Assembly (NCBI GenBank): GCA_027575805.1
Contig: JANBPU010000024.1
Span: 78,216 to 142,215 of the forward strand
Direction: 5' to 3'
Source: Mycoemilia scoparia
Taxonomy: Eukaryota > Kickxellomycota > Kickxellomycetes > Kickxellales > Kickxellaceae
Length of the DNA: 64,000 nt
The notes beneath the pieces were generated by a model. The model saw nothing but the letters and a program-made list of their open reading frames with translations. It did not search any database and had not been told where the DNA came from. This document shows, piece after piece, positions 1 through 11,518 of the stretch. The position numbers were made by a program, and so were the translations under genes. Every line of letters starts with the position of its first letter. The stretch's first letter is position 1.

Positions 1-441
1 TGTGCCGCCTTTAGCACCCATATGTATGCGCTCACCAGACTCGACTATTCTGGTAACAATTTCTGCTGGGACCTGGACTGGGTGGCCTGTGACATCATTT
101 GGTATTCTCTGGAAACTAGACCCCTGTGCGTTATGTAATTCGTGTTGATACCAGATATTTGGATCCACTTTAGCAATGTAGCTGACGGCAAAGACCACGA
201 ACACGGTCGTCATAGCATATATAATAAGGCCAGTTATGAGATGCATTGCCCTTTCAGCTGGGGGCTGATTAGGTTTTGCTCTTCTATTGCGCTTTTGTCT
301 ATTTTCTTGAAAATCATCGCTCTCAGCATCAGTTGCAGGCAACAGAGGTTCGCTTTCCAGATCGATGTCAAAAGCCTCGCCCCCAAACTGCTCACAAAGC
401 TCATAGAGCTTTTCAAGATCTCGTGGCCCAAATTGAGACAT
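1..441 (-). CDS. Single-pass membrane protein, N-terminal part (gene runs off the left edge)
   Basis: Reading the minus strand from the ATG at 441-439 gives 147 codons with no stop up to the window edge, so the gene is 3'-partial. Residues 1-66 are acidic then basic and soluble. A strongly basic stretch (RQKRNRRAK, about 49-56) sits just before one hydrophobic segment (about 67-90, with core LIIYAMTTVFVVFAVSYIA), and the following 57 residues are polar. Basic residues ahead of the helix predict a signal-anchor (type II) topology with a cytosolic N-terminus. I do not recognise the family. The ATG is the first in frame. An overlapping 70-codon ORF in another frame (446-234) is taken to be a shadow. 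Confidence 0.7.
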   Translation of the reverse strand, partial: MSQFGPRDLEKLYELCEQFGGEAFDIDLESEPLLPATDAESDDFQENRQKRNRRAKPNQPPAERAMHLITGLIIYAMTTVFVVFAVSYIAKVDPNIWYQHELHNAQGSSFQRIPNDVTGHPVQVPAEIVTRIVESGERIHMGAKGGT

Positions 442-832
442 TGCACAAAAATGACTGCGATTGTAGTTGCACTTATTACTTCTATATGGTTTATAATTGA
501 GCGGCAATAAGAAGTTGAAATAGTAAAAATAGAAGTATAGAAGGATTCATAGCTGTAGTAGTGCTACGAATGCTTTATTTCTTCCAGCCTTCATCAGAGG
601 AGCTTGCACGATCTTTTGTTAAAATAAATGTCGTAACTTTGATGCGATTACCCATCCTATCATGAAAATTGCTAGGTGTGGATTCTGTAGTAGAATGTTG
701 TCCTCCTTAATGCTTTTTCAATGAGTCGTTCAAGAATTGACGCCTTGAAGCTATAATTAAAAATGAATTGTGTCTTTAGAAAAGTCTAGACCGGATTTGC
801 CGATTCTAAATCCTGAAGTGGGGGTTTCTACC

Positions 833-951
833 TATGGGTGATTATTTTTGAAGTATGAAAGTTCACTAGTAAAACTGGACATCCATTTGGCTGCGATTGA
901 GCCTATAATCATCAGTCACCAAAATTTACCCTTCAAAAATTATTGCCCCTA
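833..951 (+). mobile_element. Family-1 MITE-like element, copy 1
   Basis: The left end (TATGGGTGATTATTTTTGAA) and the right end (ACCCTTCAAAAATTATTGCC followed by CCTA) form an inverted repeat about 22 bp long. The interior matches the family core (TTCACTAGTAAAACTGGACA, then CATTTGGCTGCGATTG and CCTATAATCA). It is bounded by TA on both sides. There is no coding capacity. Confidence 0.8.
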
Positions 952-1819
952 TAAATAAACAGCTATTAGAATAATTTTCTAAATCTTTGTCGCAGTGGCC
1001 CAATTTCCAAAAATATATCTTCTGACAATTGTAAATTTGGTGAATAAATTTTAACAAAGGTATAATCAAAACCTCTGACCTTGGCAAGAGATGCGAGTCG
1101 CTCGATTTTTTTACAACTCGGATGTTTTAACTTCAATAATTACTGCTTTTGTTTTCCACAGATATTATTAAAAGTACCCATGTAGATCTTTGCTTGAGGT
1201 TCGCATGGCTTTACATGTATGTACATCCCATACTGTTATGCATCGAATAATTGAATATTGATAACAGGGACACATCAATTGCATGTTTTTGTACTAATAA
1301 AACTGGTTTGGTGTTTCATGTCTTGCATGACAATTATTATGTTTTGTATTAATAGGGACAATAAAAAACATGGAACAGTAATACATGCATCCGAGTGACA
1401 TTAAAGAATTTTTCTTATAATAAAATAATGTCAGATAAACAATATGATAATAGTTCGTATGTCACTGGATTTTTGACCAGTCAAAGCAACTAGTTTAAGT
1501 CTGAAAGACTCATTTGACTTGTGAACAGTATAAAAAGGCAACCAAACTATTGTCTTTGACATAAATAAATAAATAATAGAGCCACGAAAATTAAAAAGGA
1601 AATTGCAACACCAGGTGTTCCCACTTGGTCCCCCACAGTAGTACTCTCCTGGCCATAACGAGCTTGGTTACGGTGATCGGACGGGAACCGACATTTTCTC
1701 GTTTGTATGGTCGCAACGATAAAGTCAAGAAAACAAAGCGAATATTTTGTGATAGGGAAAATACCTATGCACATTTCCAATGTACTGCTGGCTATTAAAA
1801 AATAAAACTGTAAGGCTTA

Positions 1820-2065
1820 TTAGACCATCACCCTCATAAACAGAACTAGTCTAGTCCAGTTTTGAAGAAAGCCTAGGCAAATATTACCAAAGCAATGTTT
1901 CATGAGAAGAACTCTAATTACGTCAAGATCACCACAGTAGAATGCCATTGGATAAGCCCTAATGCCTTGATCTCTGTTGAATATCTTGGGTTGCTCAGGT
2001 GAATATGCAATGGCATATATAGCAATGACTGCTCTCAGATGCTTTATTAATAATTGCAGGCTGTC
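1820..2065 (-). pseudogene. Possible ankyrin-repeat relic
   Basis: One minus-strand frame between a TGA near 2067 and a TAA at 1822-1820 reads a stretch that includes AFYCGDLDVIRVLLMKH. This resembles the helix-turn-helix of an ankyrin repeat (A..CG.LDVIR.LL..H), with a second weaker unit (DSLQLLIKHLRAV) before it. There is no suitable start codon, and stops bound it on both sides. It could be a decayed fragment or chance. Confidence 0.25.
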
Positions 2066-3208
2066 GGCTGCTCAACTGGTTTTTTGAAATGGAGTCATAC
2101 TAATAAGAATAGAAATAACAATGGTCGATGATCCATTAAAATAATGTCATAAATGGTGGTCAAGTTCCCACAGATCTTTAGGTGTAGTATTGCACCGATT
2201 ACAATAAAACCATCCCTGCCAGCTTTTATTTTGGAAGATAAGGCCTGAGAGAATATGTCTGAGCAGAGAGAACATGTGCAACAGTTCTATAAATACGGCA
2301 GGTTTACATGCATTTGCCTTTAGCCCATATAAGCAATTATATAATAGTTCAAGGTGCTTTCACAGCACCTTTCTGCTGTGCCCTCAATGCCTGTGAATAG
2401 CTGAGAATCTATGGGTGCAAAGAGACTCAGGTGCTATAGTCCCAATGCTGTTGGTTGGCTGATTGGTTGAAGGGGCAAAAATATGTCCAGTTACACAGCT
2501 CCACAAAACCCCACTCCAGAGTTCCTTTTAAAAATAAATAGTTATATATTTAAGCCCCAATAGGCTAGTGGGAATGTTTCGGTGAGCCATGCCTAGATTT
2601 ATGTAAATATGTCGAAGTAAGCTATCAAGTTTCTGAGGGTGTTGTGTGGCTGCTGCTGTTGCTTTGGCCTTATGTCAAACATGTCAACAACACTTTCAAA
2701 CAGATGCAAAGTCATAGTTTAGCTGGTTTCTTCCGCATTGAATTCAATATTTATATTTTCACAAAAGCAACAGCAGACAGAACGATCCGTATCTATCAGC
2801 TTTACTTCCCAAGATTTATATACAAACAACTTTGTCCGCCAACGGTTTTTGTTTCTGGGAAACTCTATCGCCCACCATTATTACTATTGCTGCTGCTACT
2901 ACTCAGATAACTGCAACCACTTTGATCACCAAAATATCCAGTAACATTCTTTGACCACTGCTGTTACCACCACTACTGCTATTCTAAACCAACAAACTCT
3001 GAACAGCCACACAATTCATTTTCGGGCCAGAATTTCAAAGCTTATTCGAAAAAGACATTACAATAGTGAAGAACTCGCCACTGCGACATTCAAGCACCAC
3101 GTCTTCGCAATTCACATAAAACCGCAAGACAGTCAATTCAGTCTAATTCCAGCCTTTGGATAAAAGGTCCGCGCTCCTTTTTGTCGTTGCCAGAACGAAC
3201 TTTCGGCG

Positions 3209-3219
3209 TATATATAAAT
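3209..3219 (+). promoter_or_regulatory. TATA box of the coiled-coil gene
   Basis: TATATATAAAT lies about 170 nt upstream of the ATG at 3388. Several other genes in the window show a similar TATA spacing. Confidence 0.5.
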
Positions 3220-3387
3220 AGAAGTGCCAAATCTCTGTGTCGTTAACAACCCTCTCTTTGCATCCTTTTGACCAAGTCGATTCTCATTGCTATTATAACA
3301 GTTGTTCAATACTTTACAAATCTCGGATATAATAATATACACGCCAGATAAAATATCCATCAGCGCCTGATACAAACAATACCCGGT

Positions 3388-5618
3388 ATGGAGCAAGGTG
3401 GCGTGGATGACAGTCTTGTGGCTCTAGAGAAAGCACACGACCAGATTGAAAAGCTACAGATCGAAAACCAAAAGCTATCGAGTGAAAACGACAGACTCTC
3501 TGGCGTAAGTATAATATAGCATGAACATGAGATGTTACACTGCGTACATTTTAACTTTATAACCCACCATCCCACACGCATGTATCTAACTATGGCGATG
3601 CTGTGGAAACATGGACGACATTGTAGAGAGTACGAAAGCTTGAAGGTCACCAGGACTTTACTACTGGAGAATTGACCAGGGCCGAAGCCAGAATTAAAGA
3701 ATTGGAGACACGCCTAGATGAAAAGGTCCGGGCTATCAAGAAGCTGAACCAGGAATCCAATGAACGAGTAAGTTTAGCATTGGCAATGCGAATATGCACC
3801 AACGATTCCATATCACCGCCACCACCATCATTATTATCCTGTTCATTTGCGGCCGATTCTAATGTGAATATCTATCTTGGATTTTAGAACAAGAGATTTG
3901 AAGGCGAAAAGGTGGAGCTTATACAGACCATCGACCAGCTAAATAAGAAGCTTAAATTACATGAAAAGACTAAGAACACAAAGTCTTTGACCAATGGAGC
4001 CACCACAGTCGATGGGGGCATAACCCAGAGACGCGCTACGATTGGCAACGGTGGCGGTATGGCTGCCAAGAACCGCAAACCGGGATCGAGCGAGCACACA
4101 ATAGCGTTTCCATCAATGCCAAGTAGCCCTGAAGACGAAAGCGCTGGCCAGAACTTTGATTCGCATGCTATGGGCGCAGCCCGCGATCTAGCTTTACGGA
4201 GAAAGCTTAAGGAATATGAAACAAAGATAGTGGAGCTTGAGCAAGATGTTCCTGATTTGATCGATCAGGTCCGCAGACTAGAAGAAGAGAAGCACAAGCA
4301 GCAGAAGCTTATCGATAGGCTTGAGCTCCAGATCAACGGCTGGAAGTCACTCATGGATGAAAAGCACCATCAACAGCAGCAGCAATCCTCAAAGGGAGAG
4401 GTTAAAAACAAGTCGACTGCACGCAAAGCCGGAACTGACTTGGACGAAAACAGGCCTGAATACGATGCTGACCAGCTTTGTGAAGATACTCTGGCCCTTG
4501 AGCTTGGTCAGACAAGGAGCAAGGGAGACATAGAGAAGGAAAACACGGAGCTGCGGCAAGATGTCATGACTCTGGAAAACAAATACAAGGTTTCTGAGAG
4601 AGAACTTCGATCACTCGAAAACGAGCACAAGAAGCTGCGGGACTATACAAGCATGATACTCGAAAGGGTTATGGACAGCCCATTTGGACTACAGGCGGTT
4701 TTGTCCAATGATTATGATCCAAAGGATCTTGAGAGAGAAGCCATGCGACAATCCAACCTTGAATCTGCACAGTCAAAGCCACTATCAATCCCAATGTCGA
4801 GGCTGGGAAACAGATCAAGAGGAAACACAGTCAGCACCCCACTTAGACCGTCGCATTTTAATACAGCTGGGCCAGGTATGGCAGTTGTCCCGCCAAGCCC
4901 CCGCGAAAGTCTCAGCTCGCATGAATCCAACTCAAGTGTGGGCACTCGAATGATGCATTCTTCCGCCACAACCATTGGCAATCCCACATCCACAACAACA
5001 GCAGCCAGCGCATCGTCAAATTTGGCAAGTGGCTGTGGCGACAATAAGACCGGAAAGGGAAGGCGCCTGTCAAGAGCAAGGGTTGGGCATGCACATCATC
5101 GCAGCATGGTCAACATCCAAGTGCCGAACCCCAGCGAGTGTATTGTCCTTTCGCCTCACCATCCCGGAACGGCTAGTGGCGCTATCAGGGTAGGAAACTT
5201 CCCTACAGGGATGCCACAAACGCCACTTCCTGGCCAGCAGTACAACAGTAGCCACCACCAGAGTCCCTCGCCAAAGTCATCAGCAACCATAACACTTCAG
5301 CATCGAAATAGGCAGCCCATGCCAATGTTTGCAGATGATGGGATGCTCATCAGGCCGGAGCATAGAAGCCCGACATTCAGTGGGCATGAGACGGCTCGAG
5401 ACACAGCGCATCTTTCGCCACACAGATGTCTTGGGCCAGAATCATTTAATCGTGGTAGCGGTGACACGAGCAAAGGCTCTGGCGATGGATTTGGATTTGG
5501 GACCAACGGCAGAGGCGCAGGTGATGGGAATGGCAATGAGGCTAACAGTAACTGGAGGCGCCTGAGCACAAATTTTAGGAGCTGGTTTGCGCCCACGACA
5601 GAAAGCCCAACGGCCTAG
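3388..5618 (+). CDS. Coiled-coil protein with disordered C-terminus (three exons)
   Basis: Exons are 3388-3504, 3627-3767 and 3888-5618, with GTAAGT donors and TAG acceptors, all in phase 0. They give 662 residues. Residues 1 to about 270 are rich in Leu/Glu/Lys heptads (for example IEKLQIENQKLSSENDRL and ARIKELETRLDEKVRAIKKL), which is a long coiled coil with a hinge around residues 100-160. A segment ending YTSMILERVMDSPFGLQAVL follows the coiled coil. The last ~330 residues are Ser/Pro/Asn-rich and end in a short aromatic/basic motif (WRRLSTNFRSWFAP). The layout recalls fungal 'M protein repeat' coiled-coil proteins, but this is inference. A role in cytoskeletal or cortical scaffolding is possible and not shown. 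Start choice: the first ATG after the TATA box, and the only one giving an open exon 1. Confidence 0.8.
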
Positions 5619-7507
5619 ATTGAGCGTATTTGCTGGTGCAACTATCGCACAGCAGGTTCGAATCTCTACACACACATAATATGCATTTATAGCACAAATA
5701 CGTACGTACGTACGTACGTACATACATACATACACCTGTCCACTCACTAATATGCACTAACAAATCTTTTGTCCAAATTGAGAGACAGAAACGGCCAAAG
5801 CAGTTTCCTTTCAACTTTATTCAAAGTATTTTTATTTTTGTTTACAAAGCCAGCACCCAAATCTGTATTCACTGGTTATCTGTTCAGTAATAATAAATTG
5901 ACCCCAAGATTTTTGAAGTCAGACTGTGCAGCCACAGTGAAGGATCGTGGGGATGAACATGAGATGCGTGTGTTTTGCTTCTGCATTATTAACTCACACA
6001 CAAGTATGTTGGGACCAAGCGGTACCCAGATTTTTCAGGTACTGAAACTGGTGGAGATGATCACAGCCCATGGTCCAAGGATTGGAGCTGCTAATGGATG
6101 TGTATGTGTATGTGTGTGTGCTGGCACAGTACTCGGGCACTGGTGCGGCCCAGATCCAACATTAGGGCATATGACTGTATAGGGCTAGCCGCAAGTTAAT
6201 ATTGCCTGCGCATCTTTGAGAAAAATGTCCAGGCAAAAACGTCTTGACTAATTAGAAGGCACAGTGGGAGACGAAGAGTGGGTACGACAGAGCCTAATGG
6301 CCTGCGATGATGATCTTCCACAGACCAACGAAATGGCGGTATTCTATAAGTCTGGTTAACCAGGAATATTAGAAACTACCCGTTTGGGATGATCTTTGTC
6401 TTCGAGTACAGACAACACTGCAAATACTTCCATAGAGAAAGAGGGCTCATTTGGGCGACATGTGTGCTGCAGGGAATATGGGGTTTCCGCCGTGCTGGCC
6501 TGTAAATTTGTTAGAGAGGACTCGTCTGCGGATCACAGCGCCTGTGTGAGTGAGTGAGTGAGTGCGTGCGCGTTCCAGAAAGATTTTAGGCCCGACTATT
6601 TGCGTGTAGGGGTCTGGCAATAAAGTAATGGTGCTGGAAACAGGTCCCGATTGTGCAAGTGACTGTTCGCAGCGAAGGGGTGATGGAGATGCCACAGGAA
6701 GAAGCCCCTTTTGGTTAGCCCCAGAGGCACAGCAGCAACAGGTATGGTTTTGCCTCATGAGTGGACAGCGGCGCACACATATGTAAGCAGATGCCGTGCA
6801 TGGTGGTGGTCGCCAGATTTGGTTAAGGGGAGCGCAAAGGGAGCAGCGCAGTGTTTCAAGCGCTAAAGCCTGCAGCCGGGGCGAAAGGGCTGATTGTGTG
6901 GGGCAAACAATGTTGGATCAAAACAAAGGCCTGGCGCAAACCAGCTTCGTTTGCTGCAATTTCACTCGGTGATGCTGCACTGGAAAGGGGCAATCCGTTT
7001 TGGATCGGTGGCCAATCACCGCCCTCCCCTTCGAGGTCATCTCTGTACCATTGTTGCCACATCCCACGCTGACTATATAAACGGACTATGCACAGCTGCC
7101 AAACACCAAGCAATCTCTGTACACTATAGTCTCTCTGCCTGTCTGTCTGTCTTCCTCTCTCTCTCGTCTCCTTTCTATATCTGCAAAAAACATTTAACTT
7201 TAGCTCTATATTATAGCTTACAGATTCGAAGCAAAGCTCATCCAAGTTGCATTCCTGCATTTATACTTACTGATCTTCCTGCCAAAATACATTGATTTAT
7301 CATCGGCGCTGCCATTACTACTACTACCGCCACTCGCTTTTCACAGTAGCGTCAAAGGAGGCGTGCTATAGAAGGGATATCATATATATTAGATTTGGGG
7401 GTTTTCGATCCGCCCCACAACATTATACCATCGTTTCTGCAAACGCACACTGGAAACAGCAGTTACTGACGCTTTATAGCAGTAGAGGATAGCTAATCTC
7501 ATAAGCC
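5619..7507. other. Intergenic region and long leader of the Zn2Cys6 gene
   Basis: No intact gene is seen. It includes an (ACGT)n/(CATA)n microsatellite at about 5700-5733 and TG repeats near 6100. A TATA box lies at 7074-7081, implying a leader of about 400 nt before the ATG at 7508. A 137-codon ORF at 5769-6182 has no coding character. Confidence 0.55.
7074..7081 (+). promoter_or_regulatory. TATA box of the Zn2Cys6 regulator gene
   Basis: TATATAAA follows GC-rich sequence and precedes a CT-rich tract (7135-7170) that is typical of fungal leaders. The ATG is about 430 nt downstream, so the 5' leader is long or contains an unseen intron. Confidence 0.5.
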
Positions 7508-10500
7508 ATGGATCAGCCGTTCTTCATACCCGATATGGGCAGTGCTGGCGACGATAACCAATCGACCTTTTTTGCCTCGCTGGGACTGCCCATGTCTCAG
7601 GACTCCAGCAATGCTGAGCAGTCCCAACAGCTTCATCGCCAGCAGCAACAGCAGCAGCAGCACCACCACCAAGTAGCAGCAGCCAACATGCAGCATATGC
7701 ACAACATAGACGGTATTGACCATGGTGGAAATGCCAGCGGCGGTATCATGCCTCTGCACCTCATGTCCCAGGATCCCCAGATGGGCCTCAACAGCCAGCC
7801 ATTGCCCAACCAGGGGCTTGTAAACTATGAGAACATGGCTGGCGGCGCTGGGCCCTTTATGCAATCCCCAATCACACCCAATTTCTATTCGACTGTGGCC
7901 GCCACCAGCATTAACCCGGCAGCCGTAACCATTAGTCCCAGCGCAACTTTAGCTCATGCTCCTCGGAATCCTGCTACCCAGGCATCGCCAGGTCCGAATG
8001 GAATGGTTGGAAGCAACGGCAATCCAGCCCTATACAAATCCGAAAAGGATGGAAGCAGCAACAATAGCAATAATAACCACAGCACCAGTCAAAATGCTGG
8101 TGATAAGAGCGGCAGCATACCAAAGACCGCCTCCGAAAGGCCCAAGGCCGTTGGAATGGCCTGTGCTGCTTGCCGGCGACGCAAGATTCGTTGCGATGGA
8201 AAGCAGCCACGGTGCTCATACTGTGTCAAGAAAGGCTACGAATGCAAACTAACTCCACACAAAAAACGTGGCAGGCCAAGAAAGGGCGAGCAGCGTGGCA
8301 AAGCTGCTGCAGGAGCCTCAGAGAATAGCGGGGATAAAACTCAGCCTCAACCACAATCCATAGCTGCTGCTGCTGCGTCAGCAACGGCCCATGAGGGTGT
8401 GGCTGTCGCTAGTCATGTGCCATTGTCCACAACAATGGCCGATGGAACAGCAGAAGCCCAGACCAATCGAGCCACATTAACTACTAGCGAACCTGATCCA
8501 TCATCAGCTACGAAGTCAACCAACCCAAGGGCCATACCAGCTGGTGCGCGTGACCTCGGCGTCCTTCCAGAAAATTCCCGAGACAAAAATTCCGAAACTG
8601 GCACTGGTGGCCAAGAGCCTACAATGCACGCCCTCGTTGTTGACAAAAGCAATGACAATTCGACAAACAATGGTACTAGCTACAATGCCGATACGCAGGC
8701 TATCAAGCCGAACAATCAAAACGACCAACAGCAGGCCCTCGACATTCAAAACTCAAGCAATAATACGCAAAACTGGAGCAACGACACGACTCTGCCCATG
8801 CTTGCTGAGCTTCTGGCCAAGACCCAAGGGAGCCAGGAAGGCATTGAGCGCCTTAGCAACATTATCATGGCCCTTGCATCCAAGAACGTACCCAGCAACA
8901 TAGACCCATCCATGCTCCTTGGTTTGACACAGAAGCTGATGCAAACTGACCCTAGCCTGAGCATGAACAGCAACTTTGCATTCCCTCAAAGAGACAACAG
9001 CATTTCAAGCAGCGGTGGTGCTGATGAACATAGAGATGGGATTGGCATCAATCCTCTTTATGGGCAACAGAATCCCACAAATATCGACTACGAATTGTTC
9101 CGCAACAAGATTCTGCATACTGAGCCCTTGCATCACCATAGCCCTGCTGAGGCTGGATTGTCGCCTGCTTCTGACCAGACCGGAGAACGCAGTCACACAC
9201 CATTCGACGGTGAGCACGTCTCGCTGACCTCCAAGGCTCTTTGGCAGCAGCTTATCGACTCGGCTCAAAACAACAAATCGGGATTTGTCGATGTTAACAT
9301 AGTACGTCGCCACATTCCACAAGAAATAGATGCAGGTATAAAAGCATACTTTTTGTATGTACACCCATGGGTTCCAATTCTCCATCGCCGGACATTTGAA
9401 TCGATGGTTCGTAATGGAACGGTAGACCCCCTGCTATACTGCTGCGTCCAAGCAATTGCTGCCAGATTCAAACCAGATAGAACAGCCTCTCAGCCACAGG
9501 CAACAAACACAACAGACAATTCTGGAGAAAACTGCGCCACTAATAACGATCAAAAGCAGAGGGAAAACACATCCAAGAACAACGATAAAAAGGCTAGCTC
9601 GACGCCAAAGGGCAAAGTTGCGGGCAACTCTGGCCACATTTCACGTCGCCCATACCGTCGTGGCCGTGCATTCATCCGCCTTGCCAAGACTATGCTTCCA
9701 ACCTGCGCACGCCGCCATTCACTACCAACCTTGCAGGCAGTAACCCTACTTACTCAGTACATGTCCTTCTCTGGGAACTGGAGAGAAGGTGCCGCATACG
9801 AAAAAATTGCTGTCCAACTGGCATTCAATGGTCAATACCATCTCCTTGACGAAGAGTTTGAGATGCCAACCACTTGCTCGCACTTTGGCCAATGGGATGA
9901 AGGCTGGGATATGACCGATAGCTCGAGCGTTGGTGGTCTTCTTGGGGCCAGCATGCGCAAGAGCAAAGCCGACTCATTGCGTACACCCATGGGTGTCCTG
10001 GAACACGAACAAAAAAGACGAACATGGTGGAGCATTTTCCAAATGGAACGATTCAACGGCCTTGCCATGGGTCGACCACCCATTATCAAGCCAGGATGGC
10101 ATTGGGTATGGCTTCCATGCTCAGAATCGCTGTGGTCGCATCCTGATCCAACACCAGATCTCGCCTGGGAACTTGGGTTACTTGATTCGCCACTTCGACC
10201 ATTGCACTCCGTGTCGCACTGCAGAATCGACCTTATCCTTGCACTTATAATGGGACAATTCCTGGACTATCGTACTCAGATGTTTAGGTACTTTTTCCCG
10301 CGCCTGGACCAGGGGACATTGTTGTATGACAACCTGCCAACCCATACAATGGAGTGGCACCAGCGCTTGCGATCCCTTCTTGAGGTCGTAGAAACTCTCG
10401 AACGTCGTTTGAAACAATGGCAACAAGAGTTGGATCGGTATGCTGACACGCTTTCATCAAGAAGACACGCAAACTTTGAACTTTTGGGATATTCTGTTCG

Positions 10501-11518
10501 CATTCACGTTCACGCTTGTGTCCTGCAGATTCGTGAACATCTTATCGAAGATCTTGAAACTAGCACTATTCTGAACACAGTTGCAAAAAGTAGCGAGAGC
10601 CGACGTAGCTCTGTTGTTACTCCAACACAAACCGATTCCGAAAGAAACAAAGCAGGCAGCCCCACCTTTAACAACAATACTTCAGGGAACACCAGCGATA
10701 AGGCTGATCCCAGCTGGCCGCTTGGCACCGTTAATGCTGGTCCTTTCAAGATCAGCAGACTTCCACTTCGCCCATTCGAGACTGCTTACACATTGCGAGC
10801 ACAGCACGACCATGTCGACAATAGATTCTTGGTACAGCTGGATAAGGTTGCCCACAGATCGTGGCTGAAGTGTATCTACTTTTCGGACGAAATGGCACGC
10901 TTGGTTCATGACCACTGGCTTCGCAATATTGACGAGTCTATGGTCGACCCTGAGCTCTGTGCTGGATTGACAACTTTATTCAAGAAGGTTGGTCCTGAAG
11001 ACCAGGGTGTCGAAATAACTGATTCGGAATCTGAGCGTCAACAACAGCACCAGCAACCACAACAAGAACAATCAAATAGTCATTCGGCTACTGAAACAAA
11101 GAATGGTTCAGAAGACACTACTGATAATAATGATATCTCATCTGCAAAGCACCAAAATAATACTGGTAGAAGCATAGAAGACAACGATGATGATATCGAG
11201 ACTGTAGCCGATAGGTTCAAACTGCTCAACCCACAAACACCATACCACATATTTGTAGCTGGTAAAGTCCAAGCAGCACGTCTAAAGGGCATAGTCACCA
11301 GCCTTGCAACCGGCAGCGGCGCCAATGAAGATCCAAATAGCCAATCCAACATCAATAATGATAAATACAAGGAAACTATTAAAGAAAAGGAAGCAGTCTT
11401 GAAGAAGCTTGATACGTTCATATTCGCATTGGAATATAGTCAGCTTTATTGGAACTCGCTGGACTTTGCAACACACTTGCGTTGTCTTCGAAAGGACGCT
11501 CTCCAAACCACAAAATAA
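7508..11518 (+). CDS. Zn2Cys6 binuclear-cluster transcription factor
   Basis: One exon of 1336 residues. The DNA-binding cluster has perfect C-x2-C-x6-C-x6-C-x2-C-x6-C spacing (Cys219, 222, 229, 236, 239, 246), which binds two zinc ions in this fungal family. It is followed at once by an AT-hook-like RGRPRKG (about 254-260). Residues from about 600 carry the fungal regulatory middle homology region: YVHPWVPILHRRTFE, then LQAVTLLTQYMSFSGNWREG, then RRTWWSIFQMERFNGLAMGR. The N-terminus has Gln/His runs, and Asn/Ser-rich spacers interrupt the middle region (about 660-715) and the C-terminal part (about 1175-1235). It should act in the nucleus as a pathway-specific regulator; the target is unknown and no metabolic cluster lies beside it. 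Start: the first in-frame ATG after the leader. Confidence 0.9.
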   Translation: MDQPFFIPDMGSAGDDNQSTFFASLGLPMSQDSSNAEQSQQLHRQQQQQQQHHHQVAAANMQHMHNIDGIDHGGNASGGIMPLHLMSQDPQMGLNSQPLPNQGLVNYENMAGGAGPFMQSPITPNFYSTVAATSINPAAVTISPSATLAHAPRNPATQASPGPNGMVGSNGNPALYKSEKDGSSNNSNNNHSTSQNAGDKSGSIPKTASERPKAVGMACAACRRRKIRCDGKQPRCSYCVKKGYECKLTPHKKRGRPRKGEQRGKAAAGASENSGDKTQPQPQSIAAAAASATAHEGVAVASHVPLSTTMADGTAEAQTNRATLTTSEPDPSSATKSTNPRAIPAGARDLGVLPENSRDKNSETGTGGQEPTMHALVVDKSNDNSTNNGTSYNADTQAIKPNNQNDQQQALDIQNSSNNTQNWSNDTTLPMLAELLAKTQGSQEGIERLSNIIMALASKNVPSNIDPSMLLGLTQKLMQTDPSLSMNSNFAFPQRDNSISSSGGADEHRDGIGINPLYGQQNPTNIDYELFRNKILHTEPLHHHSPAEAGLSPASDQTGERSHTPFDGEHVSLTSKALWQQLIDSAQNNKSGFVDVNIVRRHIPQEIDAGIKAYFLYVHPWVPILHRRTFESMVRNGTVDPLLYCCVQAIAARFKPDRTASQPQATNTTDNSGENCATNNDQKQRENTSKNNDKKASSTPKGKVAGNSGHISRRPYRRGRAFIRLAKTMLPTCARRHSLPTLQAVTLLTQYMSFSGNWREGAAYEKIAVQLAFNGQYHLLDEEFEMPTTCSHFGQWDEGWDMTDSSSVGGLLGASMRKSKADSLRTPMGVLEHEQKRRTWWSIFQMERFNGLAMGRPPIIKPGWHWVWLPCSESLWSHPDPTPDLAWELGLLDSPLRPLHSVSHCRIDLILALIMGQFLDYRTQMFRYFFPRLDQGTLLYDNLPTHTMEWHQRLRSLLEVVETLERRLKQWQQELDRYADTLSSRRHANFELLGYSVRIHVHACVLQIREHLIEDLETSTILNTVAKSSESRRSSVVTPTQTDSERNKAGSPTFNNNTSGNTSDKADPSWPLGTVNAGPFKISRLPLRPFETAYTLRAQHDHVDNRFLVQLDKVAHRSWLKCIYFSDEMARLVHDHWLRNIDESMVDPELCAGLTTLFKKVGPEDQGVEITDSESERQQQHQQPQQEQSNSHSATETKNGSEDTTDNNDISSAKHQNNTGRSIEDNDDDIETVADRFKLLNPQTPYHIFVAGKVQAARLKGIVTSLATGSGANEDPNSQSNINNDKYKETIKEKEAVLKKLDTFIFALEYSQLYWNSLDFATHLRCLRKDALQTTK

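Larger units (their letters stand above)
442..3387. other. Long intergenic stretch
   Basis: About 2.9 kb without a convincing intact gene. It contains one family-1 inverted-repeat element (833-951) and a possible ankyrin-like coding relic on the minus strand (1820-2065). The last kilobase looks like a promoter and 5' leader for the downstream coiled-coil gene. Remaining ORFs are short and compositionally random. Confidence 0.6.

Noticed and set aside
3133..3650. Minus-strand ORFs over the first exon and intron of the coiled-coil gene
   Set aside because: Shadows of the spliced plus-strand gene.
5651..5670. T-arm-like GGTTCGAATCT just after the coiled-coil gene, possible tRNA
   Set aside because: No acceptor or anticodon stem can be formed around it.
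5769..6182. 137-codon ORF after the coiled-coil gene
   Set aside because: Random composition with a Cys-Val run from TG repeats; no motif, no promoter.
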